Assembly (NCBI GenBank): GCA_046348855.1
Contig: JAXMDK010000006.1
Location: 1-64,000 of the forward strand
DNA from: TMP-24 sp046348855
GTDB taxonomy: Bacteria > Pseudomonadota > Alphaproteobacteria > Rhodobacterales > Rhodobacteraceae
Length of the DNA: 64,000 nucleotides
Direction: 5' to 3'
Positions 25,459-33,764 of the stretch are shown here, in pieces. The position numbers and the translations under genes are program-made. The notes under the pieces were generated by a model. That model did not search any database. It saw nothing but the letters and a program-made list of their open reading frames with translations, and was not told the DNA's origin. How positions within the stretch are numbered: position 1 is the stretch's first letter; the number at the start of each line of letters is the position of its first letter.

Positions 25459-26153
25459 CATTTTCCCAGATAGGCGGCCAGGGACGGCGGCGGGCTGTCG
25501 AGCAGCGCGGCGGTCGGGGCCGGGGGCAGGGCCCAGCCATCGGCGACCAGGATGGTCAGCGGCGCGATCCGCCGGGCATCCGTTGGGTCATGGCTGACCA
25601 TCAGGACGGTGGTGGCGGTCTCGGCCGCGATCCTGGCCACAAGGTCCAGCATCTCGGCCCTCAGCGCCGGCCCCAGCGCGGCGAAAGGTTCGTCCAGCAG
25701 CAAAAGCGGCCGGGCGCGCAACAGTGCCCGGGCCAGCGCCACCCGGCTTTGCTGGCCGCCCGACAGCGCGCCGGGCTTGCGCCCGCCCAGCCCGGCCAGC
25801 CCGGTGTGTTCCAGTGCGGCGTCGATCCGGGCCTCGTCGGCGGGGGTGGGGCGCAGGTCGGGGCGCAGGCCCAGGCCGAGGTTCTGGCGGACGGTCAGGT
25901 GTGGAAACAGGTTCTGGTCCTGAAACAGGATCGACAGCGGTCGCTTGCCGGGCGGCAGCGGCGCCAGATCCTGCCCCGCCCACAGTACCCGCCCGCCCGA
26001 TGGCGCGAAGAAGCCGGCGATCGCCGACAGAAGCGTCGACTTGCCGGCGCCGGAGGGACCGATGACGGCGCAGATCGACCCAGCCGGAACCTGCAGGTCG
26101 GCGGTCAGGCGGAAATCGCCCTGTTCAAGGATCAGCCGGTCAAGCGTCAGCAT
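25458..26153 (-). CDS. thiQ: Thiamine ABC transporter ATPase ThiQ
   Basis: A 231-residue ABC ATPase beginning MLTLDRLILEQGDF. It has Walker A GPSGAGKST, signature LSGGQQSRVALARA and Walker B LLLLDEPFAAL. It is the energising subunit of the thiamine/TPP importer, overlaps thiP by 14 bases, and ends at the shared terminator. The operon starts with a TPP riboswitch, which supports the thiamine assignment. Confidence 0.9.
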   Translation of the reverse strand: MLTLDRLILEQGDFRLTADLQVPAGSICAVIGPSGAGKSTLLSAIAGFFAPSGGRVLWAGQDLAPLPPGKRPLSILFQDQNLFPHLTVRQNLGLGLRPDLRPTPADEARIDAALEHTGLAGLGGRKPGALSGGQQSRVALARALLRARPLLLLDEPFAALGPALRAEMLDLVARIAAETATTVLMVSHDPTDARRIAPLTILVADGWALPPAPTAALLDSPPPSLAAYLGK

Positions 26154-27711
26154 CTGCGTGCCCCATGCGGTCGAAGGCCCAGAACAGCCCAAGGCTCAGC
26201 CCGATCAGCAGGATGGCGATGCCGTAGGCTTCGTCCATACGGTATTGGCCCATGCGCTGATAGAGAAGCATCGGCAAGGTCGCCTGCGCCGGGTCGGAAA
26301 ACAGCGCGATGACCCCGAGATCGCCCACCGACAGCGCCGCCGCCAGCCCGGCTGCAAAGGCCAGCGGCCGGCGCAGGCGCGGCAGGGTCAGATGGCGCAG
26401 CCGCGCCAGGCCATGCAGATCGAGGCTGGCGGCTAGCCGCCCGTAGTCGGCAGTCAGGGCGGCAATGTCGGGTTGCAGGATGCGCAGGCAGAAGGGCAGC
26501 GCCATGAGGCCGTTGGCCAGCGCGGTGATCGGCAGGGCGAGCGTGGTCGGATCGGCCAGCGGCCGGATCGCGAGGAAGAGGCCGGTGCCGAGGACCAGCG
26601 GCGAGGTGGCCATCGCCAGCATCACCGCCATTTCCGTCAGCCGCCCGCCCCGGCCGCCCAGCACCGGGATCGCCAAGCCGATGGCCAGTGCCGCGCCGGT
26701 GGCCAGCGCGGTTGCCGCCAGCGCCACGGCCAGCGACAGAACCAGTGGCCGGACGACCGCCGGGCCGAGAAGTGTCAGCCCATGCAGGCCGGACAGGATG
26801 GCCATGACCACCGGCAGGGCCACGAAGGCGCCCAGCAGCACCAGCAGCGCCGCGTCGGCCAGCCGGGCCAGCGGCGCGGGGCTGGCCGGCGGCAGGTGGG
26901 CGGTCAGGCCGCGCCCGGCCCCGAAGCCGGCCGGGCCGACCAGCGCGAGGCCGCCTAGGGTGGCGGCAAGGCAGAGCAGGGCTTGAAGCGCGGCAAGGCT
27001 GGCGGCATGGGCCAGGTCGAACTCCAGCCGGAAGGCCTGATAGACGGCAAGCTCCAGCGAGGTGGCGCGCGGCCCGCCGCCCATCACCAGGACGACGGTG
27101 AAGCTGGCAAGGCAGACCAGAAAGATCGCCAGCGCCGCCCCCGGCAAGGTGGCGCGCAGCATCGGCCGTTCGATCAGCCGGGCCACGTCGCGCGGGCCAA
27201 GGTCCAACGCGGCGGCAAGGCGGAACCGTTCGGCCGGAATCGCCGCCCAGCCGTTCAGCACCATGCGCACCGCCAGCGGCAGGTTCAGGAACAGATGCGC
27301 GAGCAGAACGCCCTGCAGCCCGTAGATATGGATGGGCGGCAGCCCGACCAGCATCGCCAGGCGGCTGATCAGCCCGGCCCGGCCGAAGAGCGCGAGCAGG
27401 CCGAGGACCGCGACGATGACCGGCAGGATGAAGGGCGCGCCAAGCGCCGTGGTCAGCCAGCGCTTGCCGCGAAAGTCGCGCCGGGCCAGCGCGCGGGCAA
27501 CCGGCACCGCCAGTGCCACGCTGAGCAGGGTCGAGAGCGCCGCCTGCAGCACCGTGAACCGCGCCGCCGCCCAGTCGGCGGCGGTCAGCATGCCAAGGCC
27601 GCCCGCCCGGCCCAGGACCAGGGCGAAGCTGCCAAGGCACAGCACCACGACCAGGGCCAGCACCGCCAGCCCCGCCCAGGCGCCGCCTATCTGGACAGGG
27701 CGCTGCGCCAT
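26140..27711 (-). CDS. thiP: Thiamine/TPP ABC transporter permease ThiP
   Basis: A 523-residue fused double permease with about 12 membrane segments and two EAA-type loops (around AALDLGPRDVARLIERP and ASLDLHGLARLRHLTLP). It matches the ThiP arrangement, in which both halves are in one chain. ATG 27711 overlaps the end of thiB by 25 bases. Its neighbours thiB and thiQ complete the importer. Confidence 0.92.
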   Translation of the reverse strand: MAQRPVQIGGAWAGLAVLALVVVLCLGSFALVLGRAGGLGMLTAADWAAARFTVLQAALSTLLSVALAVPVARALARRDFRGKRWLTTALGAPFILPVIVAVLGLLALFGRAGLISRLAMLVGLPPIHIYGLQGVLLAHLFLNLPLAVRMVLNGWAAIPAERFRLAAALDLGPRDVARLIERPMLRATLPGAALAIFLVCLASFTVVLVMGGGPRATSLELAVYQAFRLEFDLAHAASLAALQALLCLAATLGGLALVGPAGFGAGRGLTAHLPPASPAPLARLADAALLVLLGAFVALPVVMAILSGLHGLTLLGPAVVRPLVLSLAVALAATALATGAALAIGLAIPVLGGRGGRLTEMAVMLAMATSPLVLGTGLFLAIRPLADPTTLALPITALANGLMALPFCLRILQPDIAALTADYGRLAASLDLHGLARLRHLTLPRLRRPLAFAAGLAAALSVGDLGVIALFSDPAQATLPMLLYQRMGQYRMDEAYGIAILLIGLSLGLFWAFDRMGHADADA

Positions 27712-28682
27712 TCCTCTGTCGCCTTGCCGCGCAGTGCGGCGGCTTCGGACGCGGACAGAAGCAGCGCCTTGCCGGGCTGGACCAGGGGCGCGAATTCCGC
27801 CGGAAGCCCGGATTTCGGCATGACCGCCGGATACATCCAGTTGGTTTCCGGGATCAGGCCCTGAAACTCCGGCCCGGTCATGAAGGCGAGGAACTTGTCG
27901 GCCAGTGCCCCCTGCTTGGTCGTCGCGGTCTTGGCCGCCACCTCGACCTGCAGGTAATGGCCTTCGCTGAAGGGCGCGGCAGCCTTCGTGTCGTCCTTTT
28001 CGGCAAAGACGTGATAGGCGGGCGAGGTGGTGTAGGACAGGACCATATCGGCCTCGCCCTTCAGGAACAGGCCGTAGGCTTCGGACCAGCCGGGGGTGAC
28101 GGTGACGATATTGTCGGCCAGCGCCTGCCAGATTTCCGGCGCGCGGTCGCCATAGGCGGCCTTGACCCACATCAGCAGCCCGAGGCCGGGCGAGGATGAG
28201 CGCGGATCCTCGATCACGATCTTCAGGTCGGACTTGCCCAGTTCCTCGAAGTTGGCGGGCACCGTCTTCACCTTGGTCTTGTCGTAGACAAAGGCGAAAT
28301 AACCCCAGTCGTAGGGCACGAACACCGGATCGGCCCAGGCGACCGGCAGGTCGAACTTGGCGGGAATGTCGCCATGCGGGGCGAACAGCCCGCTGTCGAG
28401 CGCCTGCTGGGTCAGGTTGGTGTCAAGGCCGAGGACCACGTCGGCCTTGGTGTCCTTGCCTTCCAGCAGCACCCGCGACAGAAGTGCCGCAGCGTCGCCC
28501 GAGGTCACATATTGCAGATCGCAGCCGCAGGTTGCCTCGAACGCCTTCTCGACGGCGGGGCCGGGGCCCCATTCGGCGGTAAAGCTGTCGTAGGTGTAGA
28601 TCATCAGCACGGGTTTTCCTTCGGCCAGCGCCGCAAGCGGCATGGCAGCAAGGAAGCCCGCGATCATCAGGGAGTTTTTCAT
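27687..28682 (-). CDS. thiB: Thiamine-binding periplasmic protein ThiB
   Basis: A 331-residue periplasmic binding protein with a signal peptide at about residues 1-20 (cleavage near LAALAEG). Family stretches are VLMIYTYDSF, VVLGLDTNLTQQAL, SSPGLGLLMWVK and SYTTSPAYH. It binds thiamine, thiamine monophosphate or TPP. The ATG at 28682 has GGATGAGAG before it. It lies directly downstream of the TPP riboswitch. Confidence 0.94.
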   Translation of the reverse strand: MKNSLMIAGFLAAMPLAALAEGKPVLMIYTYDSFTAEWGPGPAVEKAFEATCGCDLQYVTSGDAAALLSRVLLEGKDTKADVVLGLDTNLTQQALDSGLFAPHGDIPAKFDLPVAWADPVFVPYDWGYFAFVYDKTKVKTVPANFEELGKSDLKIVIEDPRSSSPGLGLLMWVKAAYGDRAPEIWQALADNIVTVTPGWSEAYGLFLKGEADMVLSYTTSPAYHVFAEKDDTKAAAPFSEGHYLQVEVAAKTATTKQGALADKFLAFMTGPEFQGLIPETNWMYPAVMPKSGLPAEFAPLVQPGKALLLSASEAAALRGKATEEWRSALSR

Positions 28683-28735
28683 CTCTCATCCTCCAATGGT
28701 CTGGCGGGCGGAGATGGGGCGGGCCGTCGGTCCTA

Positions 28736-28820
28736 CCTTCCCTCCGCCGGTCTTAACCGGTTCAGGTTCAACGGGTCCGCGCGGCGCGCATCTCAGCCCT
28801 GGCGACAGGGCACCCCGAGG
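28736..28820 (-). promoter_or_regulatory. TPP riboswitch (THI element)
   Basis: On the minus strand the segment opens with CTCGGGGTGCCC, contains GGGCTGAGATG, and then GACCCGTTGAACCTGA followed by GGTTAAGACC and GGAGGGAAGG: the conserved pyrimidine- and pyrophosphate-sensor blocks of the TPP aptamer. It sits 54 bases before thiB and would shut off thiBPQ when TPP is abundant. In such a short gap, occlusion of the ribosome site is the likely mechanism, although this is inferred. Confidence 0.93.
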
Positions 28821-28937
28821 TGGGGCGCACCATAGCGCCGGGGCGCCGCGCCGCAAGGGAAAAATCGCCCGGCGGCGCGAGACGCTTGAGCGGGGGGGCA
28901 GGCTTCGCTATGCCCGTTCAAGGACAGGAGCCCGCGC

Positions 28938-30041
28938 ATGAGTTTCAACACCTTCGGTCAGATGTTCCGCGTCACCACCTGGGGCGAAAGCCACGGGCCT
29001 GCGCTTGGCGCGACGGTCGACGGCTGCCCGCCGGGTGTCGCCCTGGCCGAGCCAATGATCCAGCACTGGCTGGATCGCCGCAAGCCGGGGCAGAACCGCT
29101 TTACCACCCAGCGGCGCGAACCGGACGAGGTGAAAATCCTGTCGGGCGTCCATGAGGGGCGGACGACGGGAACGCCGATCCAGCTGATGATCGAGAACAC
29201 CGACCAGCGGTCGAAGGATTATGGCGAGATCGCCCGGAGCTTCCGCCCCGGCCATGCCGACATCACCTATTGGCAGAAATACGGGATCCGCGATCCGCGC
29301 GGCGGCGGGCGGTCGTCGGCGCGCGAGACCGCGGCGCGGGTGGCGGCCGGCGGCGTGGCGCGCGAGGTGCTGAAGCAGCTGGCGCCGGGGCTCGAGCTGC
29401 AGGGCTACATGGTGCAGATCGGGCGGCTGGCCGCCGACCGCGGCCGGTTCGACATGGCCGAGATCGAGCGCAACCCGTTCTGGTGCCCGGACGCGGCCGC
29501 CGCCGAGGCCTGGGCCGCCCATCTGGACGAACTGCGCAAGAGCGGCAATTCGGTGGGCGCGGTGGTCGAGGTGGTCGCGCGCGGTGTGCCCGCCGGGCTG
29601 GGCGCGCCGATCTACGGCAAGCTCGACGCCGACCTGGCGGCGGCGATGATGTCGATCAACGCGGTCAAGGGGGTGGAGATCGGCGCCGGCATGGAAGCGG
29701 CTTCGCTGACCGGAACCGAGAATGCCGACGAGATCCGCATGGGGTCGGACGGGCCGGAATATCTGTCGAACCATGCCGGCGGCATCCTCGGCGGCATCTC
29801 GACCGGGCAGGACGTCGTCTGCCGGTTCGCGGTCAAGCCGACCTCGTCGATCCTGACGCCGCGGCGGTCGGTGACGCTGGACGGGACCGACGCCGACGTC
29901 GTGACCAAGGGCCGCCACGATCCCTGCGTCGGCATCCGCGCGGTGCCGGTGGGCGAGGCTATGATGGCCTGCGTCCTTCTGGACCATATCCTGCGCGACC
30001 GGGCCCAGACCGGCGGGCAGCGCGGCAAGATCGGGCCGTGA
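28938..30041 (+). CDS. aroC: Chorismate synthase
   Basis: A 367-residue AroC, which converts 5-enolpyruvylshikimate 3-phosphate to chorismate using reduced FMN. The signatures GESHGPALG, GGGRSSARETAARVAAG and RHDPCVGIRAVPV are all present. The length matches the short bacterial form. The next gene starts with a GTG that overlaps this stop. Confidence 0.97.
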   Translation: MSFNTFGQMFRVTTWGESHGPALGATVDGCPPGVALAEPMIQHWLDRRKPGQNRFTTQRREPDEVKILSGVHEGRTTGTPIQLMIENTDQRSKDYGEIARSFRPGHADITYWQKYGIRDPRGGGRSSARETAARVAAGGVAREVLKQLAPGLELQGYMVQIGRLAADRGRFDMAEIERNPFWCPDAAAAEAWAAHLDELRKSGNSVGAVVEVVARGVPAGLGAPIYGKLDADLAAAMMSINAVKGVEIGAGMEAASLTGTENADEIRMGSDGPEYLSNHAGGILGGISTGQDVVCRFAVKPTSSILTPRRSVTLDGTDADVVTKGRHDPCVGIRAVPVGEAMMACVLLDHILRDRAQTGGQRGKIGP

Positions 30042-30703
30042 CCCTGTCCTCCGGGCTGAGAAATGCCCTGCGCGCAGCGCTGGCCGAGGTGCTGGCCGAA
30101 GGCGGCGGCGATGCGGCGCACGACCTGGCCCATGCCGATTGTGTCTGGATGAATGCCCGGGTCATCGCGCTGGGCGAAGGGCGCGATCCTTCGCCGGTGC
30201 TGATGGCCGCGTCCTATCTGCACGATCTGGTCGTCCTGCCCGAGACCCATCCCGACCGCGCACGGTCGTCGGCCCTGTCGGCGATGGCGGCCGGCCCGGT
30301 CATGGAGGCGCTGGGCTTCACGGCGCGCGAAATCGCCGCTGCCCGCCATGCGATCGAGGCGCAGAGCCTTGCGGCCAGCGCCGAGCCGCTGCTGCCCGAG
30401 GCGGTCATCCTGCGCGACGCGGTGCTTTTGGGCGCGTTGGGCGCGGTCGGGATCGCGCGGGCCTTCGCGGTGGCGGGGGCGGCGGGGTGCGACCTGTTCG
30501 ATCCCGCCGATCCGTTCGCGCGGACTCGCACTGCCGATGTGGGCGCCTATGCGCTCGACCGGGTTCTCGACAATCACCTGACCCTGCCGCGCGCGATGCT
30601 GACCGCGACCGGGCGGCGCCTGGCCGCCGAGCGGCTGACGGCCTTCCGCCACTGGCTGGGCGATCTGGCGGGCGAACTGCAGGCGCCGCCGCCGGCGCGT
30701 TAG
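30038..30703 (+). CDS. HD-domain phosphohydrolase-like protein
   Basis: A 221-residue protein starting at GTG 30038, overlapping the aroC stop (GTGA). The HD-type metal motif can be traced as H in AHDLAHADCVW, HD in YLHDLVVLPE, and later conserved acidic and histidine positions. Members of this small family are described as HD-domain hydrolases with unknown substrate. Coupling to aroC suggests shared expression but does not reveal a function. Confidence 0.75.
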   Translation: MTLSSGLRNALRAALAEVLAEGGGDAAHDLAHADCVWMNARVIALGEGRDPSPVLMAASYLHDLVVLPETHPDRARSSALSAMAAGPVMEALGFTAREIAAARHAIEAQSLAASAEPLLPEAVILRDAVLLGALGAVGIARAFAVAGAAGCDLFDPADPFARTRTADVGAYALDRVLDNHLTLPRAMLTATGRRLAAERLTAFRHWLGDLAGELQAPPPAR

Positions 30704-30765
30704 GCGCGACGGAACCGCCGCCCTGGCCCGTAGAAGCCCTTACGAGGGACAGAGAGGATATAGGG

Positions 30766-31647
30766 ATGAACCGCTTTATGATTGCCGTGCTGGCGCTGCT
30801 GCTGGGGGCGTTTCCGGCCTGGGCCGGCATCGAACGACAAGAGATGTCGTTCGGCGGTGTGGCGCGCAGCTATCTTCTCTATGTGCCCGACGGGTTGTCG
30901 CCGGGGCCGCATCCGTTGGTCCTGGTGCTGCATGGCGGCGGCGGTTCGGCGCGCGAGGTGCGCCGGTCGACGCGCGGCCGGTTCGAGGCGCTGGCCGACC
31001 GCGACGGGTTCCTGGTGCTATACCCCGACGCCATCGGCCGGATCTGGGATACCGGCGTGGGCGAGATTTCCAGCCGGCAGGCACCGCATCGCGACGATCT
31101 GGGGTTCCTGCTGGCGCTGATCGAACAGGTTTCCGATGCACATGCGGTGGACGGCAGGCGGATCTTCGCGGCCGGAATATCGCGGGGTGGGCAGGCGGCC
31201 TACATGCTCGGCTGCCGGTCGGGCAGCGTGATCCGGGCGGTTGCCGCGGTGTCGATGACCCTGCCGGCGGCCGAGGCGGAAAACTGCGCGGCGGGCGGAC
31301 CCTTGGGGTTCCTGCTGATCGAGGGGACGGCCGATCCGATCGTGCCCTATGACGGGGGCCGGGTGACGGTCTTCGGCCGCGCCCGCGACCGGGTTCTGTC
31401 AGCCGACCAGACGATGGCGCTGTTCGAGCGGCGCAACGGCTGCCGGGGCGAAACGAACCTGGGCCGGCCCGGCGCGGTGGTGCGGTCGGCCGGGCGCGCC
31501 TGCCGGGCGCCGGTGATGCTCGACCGGGTGGAGGGCGGCGGGCACGGCTGGCCTTCGGGGCGCAACCTGCCGGGGCTCCTGGTCGGTGCGACCAATGGCG
31601 ATATGTCCGGCCCCGACGAGATCTGGGCCTTCTTCCGGGGCCTGTGA
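30766..31647 (+). CDS. Secreted polyester-depolymerase-like esterase (LpqC/PHB depolymerase family)
   Basis: A 293-residue alpha/beta-hydrolase with a signal peptide (about residues 1-20, cleavage near WAG). The nucleophile elbow is GISRGG, the acid is in EGTADPIVPYDGG and the histidine is in GGGHGWPSG; the oxyanion stretch LHGGGG precedes. Relatives include extracellular poly(3-hydroxybutyrate) depolymerases and feruloyl esterases, so the substrate is uncertain. ATG 30766 lies 62 bases after the HD gene with AGGGA nearby. Confidence 0.85.
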   Translation: MNRFMIAVLALLLGAFPAWAGIERQEMSFGGVARSYLLYVPDGLSPGPHPLVLVLHGGGGSAREVRRSTRGRFEALADRDGFLVLYPDAIGRIWDTGVGEISSRQAPHRDDLGFLLALIEQVSDAHAVDGRRIFAAGISRGGQAAYMLGCRSGSVIRAVAAVSMTLPAAEAENCAAGGPLGFLLIEGTADPIVPYDGGRVTVFGRARDRVLSADQTMALFERRNGCRGETNLGRPGAVVRSAGRACRAPVMLDRVEGGGHGWPSGRNLPGLLVGATNGDMSGPDEIWAFFRGL

Positions 31648-31673
31648 GCGCGGCCGATCTGGTCGGCATTGCC

Positions 31674-31754
31674 TTCGGCCAGGATCGCGACGATTTCGGA
31701 AATGCCGGCCTCGACCCGCCAGGTGGTGACGATCCTGAATGCGCTGGCTGCCAT
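31674..31754 (-). pseudogene. Possible SRPBCC-fold gene remnant (N-terminal fragment)
   Basis: From an ATG at 31754, preceded by an ideal GGGAGG five bases upstream, about 27 codons read MAASAFRIVTTWRVEAGISE then IVAILAE, which resembles the first strand and helix of SRPBCC/polyketide-cyclase proteins. The frame then continues antisense into the intact esterase gene and loses any family resemblance. The best reading is a truncated gene left when its 3' part was lost. A new short ORF is the alternative. The rest of 31648-31875 holds only the hup terminator. Confidence 0.35.
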
Positions 31755-31815
31755 CCCGTCCTCCCGCAGCGGCAACGGGGTTACGGATCATCGTGGCACC
31801 AAGTTGCGCCCTCAG

Positions 31816-31846
31816 CCAAAGAAAAGGGCCGCCCGAAGGGCAGCCC
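31816..31846 (-). terminator. Intrinsic terminator of hup
   Basis: On the minus strand a GGGCTGCCC/GGGCGGCCC stem with a TTC loop is followed by TTTTCTTT. It lies 30 bases after the HU gene stop and reads away from it, so it ends the hup transcript. Confidence 0.85.
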
Positions 31847-31875
31847 GACACTCGCACGAGGTCGTCGCGCGGATT

Positions 31876-32163
31876 TCAGCCGTTGACGCTGTCCTTCAGC
31901 GACTTGGCGATCGAGATCTTCACGACCTTGTCGGCGGCCTTGGTCACGGTTTCGCCGGTGGCGGGGTTGCGCACCTGACGTTCGGGCCGGGCGCGGCACA
32001 CGACTTTGCCGATCCCCGGCAGGGTGACCGCGCCGCCGTTGGCCACTTCGCGGGCCACGACATCGGCGATCGCATCCAGCGCGCCCGAAGCGGTTTTCTT
32101 GTCGGAGCCCATCGCATCGGCAAGCGCCGCGACAAGCTGGGTCTTGGTCATCGGTTTGGACAT
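31876..32163 (-). CDS. HU-family nucleoid DNA-binding protein
   Basis: A 95-residue HU/IHF-fold protein beginning MSKPMTKTQLVAALADAMG, with the arm segment RQVRNPATGETV carrying the DNA-intercalating proline. The strand before the arm reads GIGKVVCRARPERQ instead of the usual GFGxF, including a cysteine. ATG 32163 is preceded by GAGGAG. It is monocistronic with its own terminator. HU-like rather than IHF is favoured because it lacks IHF-specific N-terminal features. Confidence 0.9.
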   Translation of the reverse strand: MSKPMTKTQLVAALADAMGSDKKTASGALDAIADVVAREVANGGAVTLPGIGKVVCRARPERQVRNPATGETVTKAADKVVKISIAKSLKDSVNG

Positions 32164-32291
32164 GTCTGTCTCCTCACTGGCCCCGTCTTTTGGGGGTCAT
32201 TCGTGGCATTTCACAGCCAATGGTGGTGCATCACATTGTTTGACGGCGCAAGGCAAGCGAATTTCGACATGTCAGGCGCCATTTCCCAAGG

Positions 32292-33764
32292 TCACAGGAA
32301 GGCTGTTTCCTCAAAGCTACGCAGTTTGCGGCTGTGGATGCGTTCCAGGGGCATCTCGCGCAGCCGTTCCATCGCCCGGACGCCGATCAGCAGGTGGCGG
32401 CTGACCTGGGTGCGGTAGAATTCGCTGGCCATGCCCGGCAGCTTCAGTTCGCCGTGCAGGGGCTTGTCGGACACGCACAGAAGCGTTCCGTAGGGCACCC
32501 GAAAGCGGAAGCCGTTCGCGGCGATGGTGGCGCTTTCCATGTCGAGCGCGATGGCGCGCGACTGGGAAAGGCGCTGGACCGGGCCGGACTTGTCGCGCAG
32601 TTCCCAGTTGCGGTTGTCGATGGTGGCGACGGTACCGGTGCGCATGATGCGCTTCAGCTCATAGCCATCCAGCTCGGTCACTTCGGCCACCGCCTCCTGC
32701 AGCGCGACCTGCACTTCGGCCAGGGCCGGGATCGGCACCCAGACCGGCAGGTCGGCGTCAAGCACATGGTCTTCGCGGACATAGGCGTGGGCCAGGACGA
32801 AATCGCCCAGCGACTGCGAATTCCGCAGCCCGGCGCAATGGCCGACCATCAGCCAGGCATGGGGGCGCAGGACGGCGATGTGGTCGGTTGCGGTCTTGGC
32901 GTTCGAAGGGCCGACGCCGATGTTGACCAGCGTGATGCCCTGCCCGCCCCGCCGCTTCAGGTGATAGGTCGGCATCTGCGGCATCCGAGGGGTGTCGGGC
33001 ATGTCGCTGTCGGGTCGGGTGATTTCGGCGTTTCCGGGGCCGACGAAGCTGGTGTAGCCGTTCGACGGGTCAGCCAGCGCCTGGCGGGCAAAGGCTTCGA
33101 ACTCGTCGACGTAGAACTGGTAGTTGGTGAACAGGACGTGGTTCTGGAAGTGTTCGGGCGCGGTCGCGGTATAGTGGGCAAGCCGGGCCAGAGAATAGTC
33201 GACGCGCTGTGCGGTGAAGGGCGCCAGGTGGCCCGAGCCATCGGGGTTCGGCCGTGCCGTGCCGTTGACGATGTCGTCGTTGGTGGTGCCAAGGTCCGGC
33301 ACGTCGAAAATGTCGCGCAGCGGGAAGTCGAGCACGCTTTCATGCGGCAGGGCGAAAGCCGGATTCACCGACATGGCGAAATGCAGCGGCATCGGCGTCT
33401 GGCTGGGGCCGATATGGACCGGCACCCCGTGGTTGCGGATCAGGAGTTCCAGTTGCTGGACCAGGTAATGGCGGAAGAGGTCCGGCCGGGTAATGGTGGC
33501 GACATAGGTGCCGGGCACCGGCAGGTGGCCGAAGCTCAGGCGGCTGTCGGTGCCGGCGTGGCTGGTGGTACTGATGCGCACCTCGGGATAGTAGGCGCGG
33601 ACCGGATTTGCCGGCCGCTCGCCCTTGAGCGTCCTGCCGAAATGATCGGCAAGGAACCGGGTGGCCTGGGCATAAAGTGCCTCGAGCCGCGACACCGCGG
33701 CCTCGGCATCGAGAAAGGCCTCCGCGGCCGGAGCGCGGGGAGACAGGAAGTTCACGTCGTTCAT
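32292..33764 (-). CDS. amn: AMP nucleosidase
   Basis: A 490-residue Amn that cleaves AMP to adenine and ribose 5-phosphate. It has the N-terminal regulatory AMP-nucleosidase domain, then a nucleoside-phosphorylase-like catalytic domain (VNIGVGPSNAKTATDHIAVLR; ALDMESATIAANG). The start ATG overlaps the end of the adenine-deaminase frame by four bases (ATGA), so the two form one purine-salvage transcript and adenine would be passed straight to deamination. Confidence 0.95.
   Translation of the reverse strand: MNDVNFLSPRAPAAEAFLDAEAAVSRLEALYAQATRFLADHFGRTLKGERPANPVRAYYPEVRISTTSHAGTDSRLSFGHLPVPGTYVATITRPDLFRHYLVQQLELLIRNHGVPVHIGPSQTPMPLHFAMSVNPAFALPHESVLDFPLRDIFDVPDLGTTNDDIVNGTARPNPDGSGHLAPFTAQRVDYSLARLAHYTATAPEHFQNHVLFTNYQFYVDEFEAFARQALADPSNGYTSFVGPGNAEITRPDSDMPDTPRMPQMPTYHLKRRGGQGITLVNIGVGPSNAKTATDHIAVLRPHAWLMVGHCAGLRNSQSLGDFVLAHAYVREDHVLDADLPVWVPIPALAEVQVALQEAVAEVTELDGYELKRIMRTGTVATIDNRNWELRDKSGPVQRLSQSRAIALDMESATIAANGFRFRVPYGTLLCVSDKPLHGELKLPGMASEFYRTQVSRHLLIGVRAMERLREMPLERIHSRKLRSFEETAFL

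Noticed and set aside
26140..28170. A longer ThiP start that would include antisense-like sequence upstream in thiB.
   Set aside because: The upstream extension duplicates thiB coding sequence in another frame. The hydrophobic permease begins at MAQRPVQIGG.
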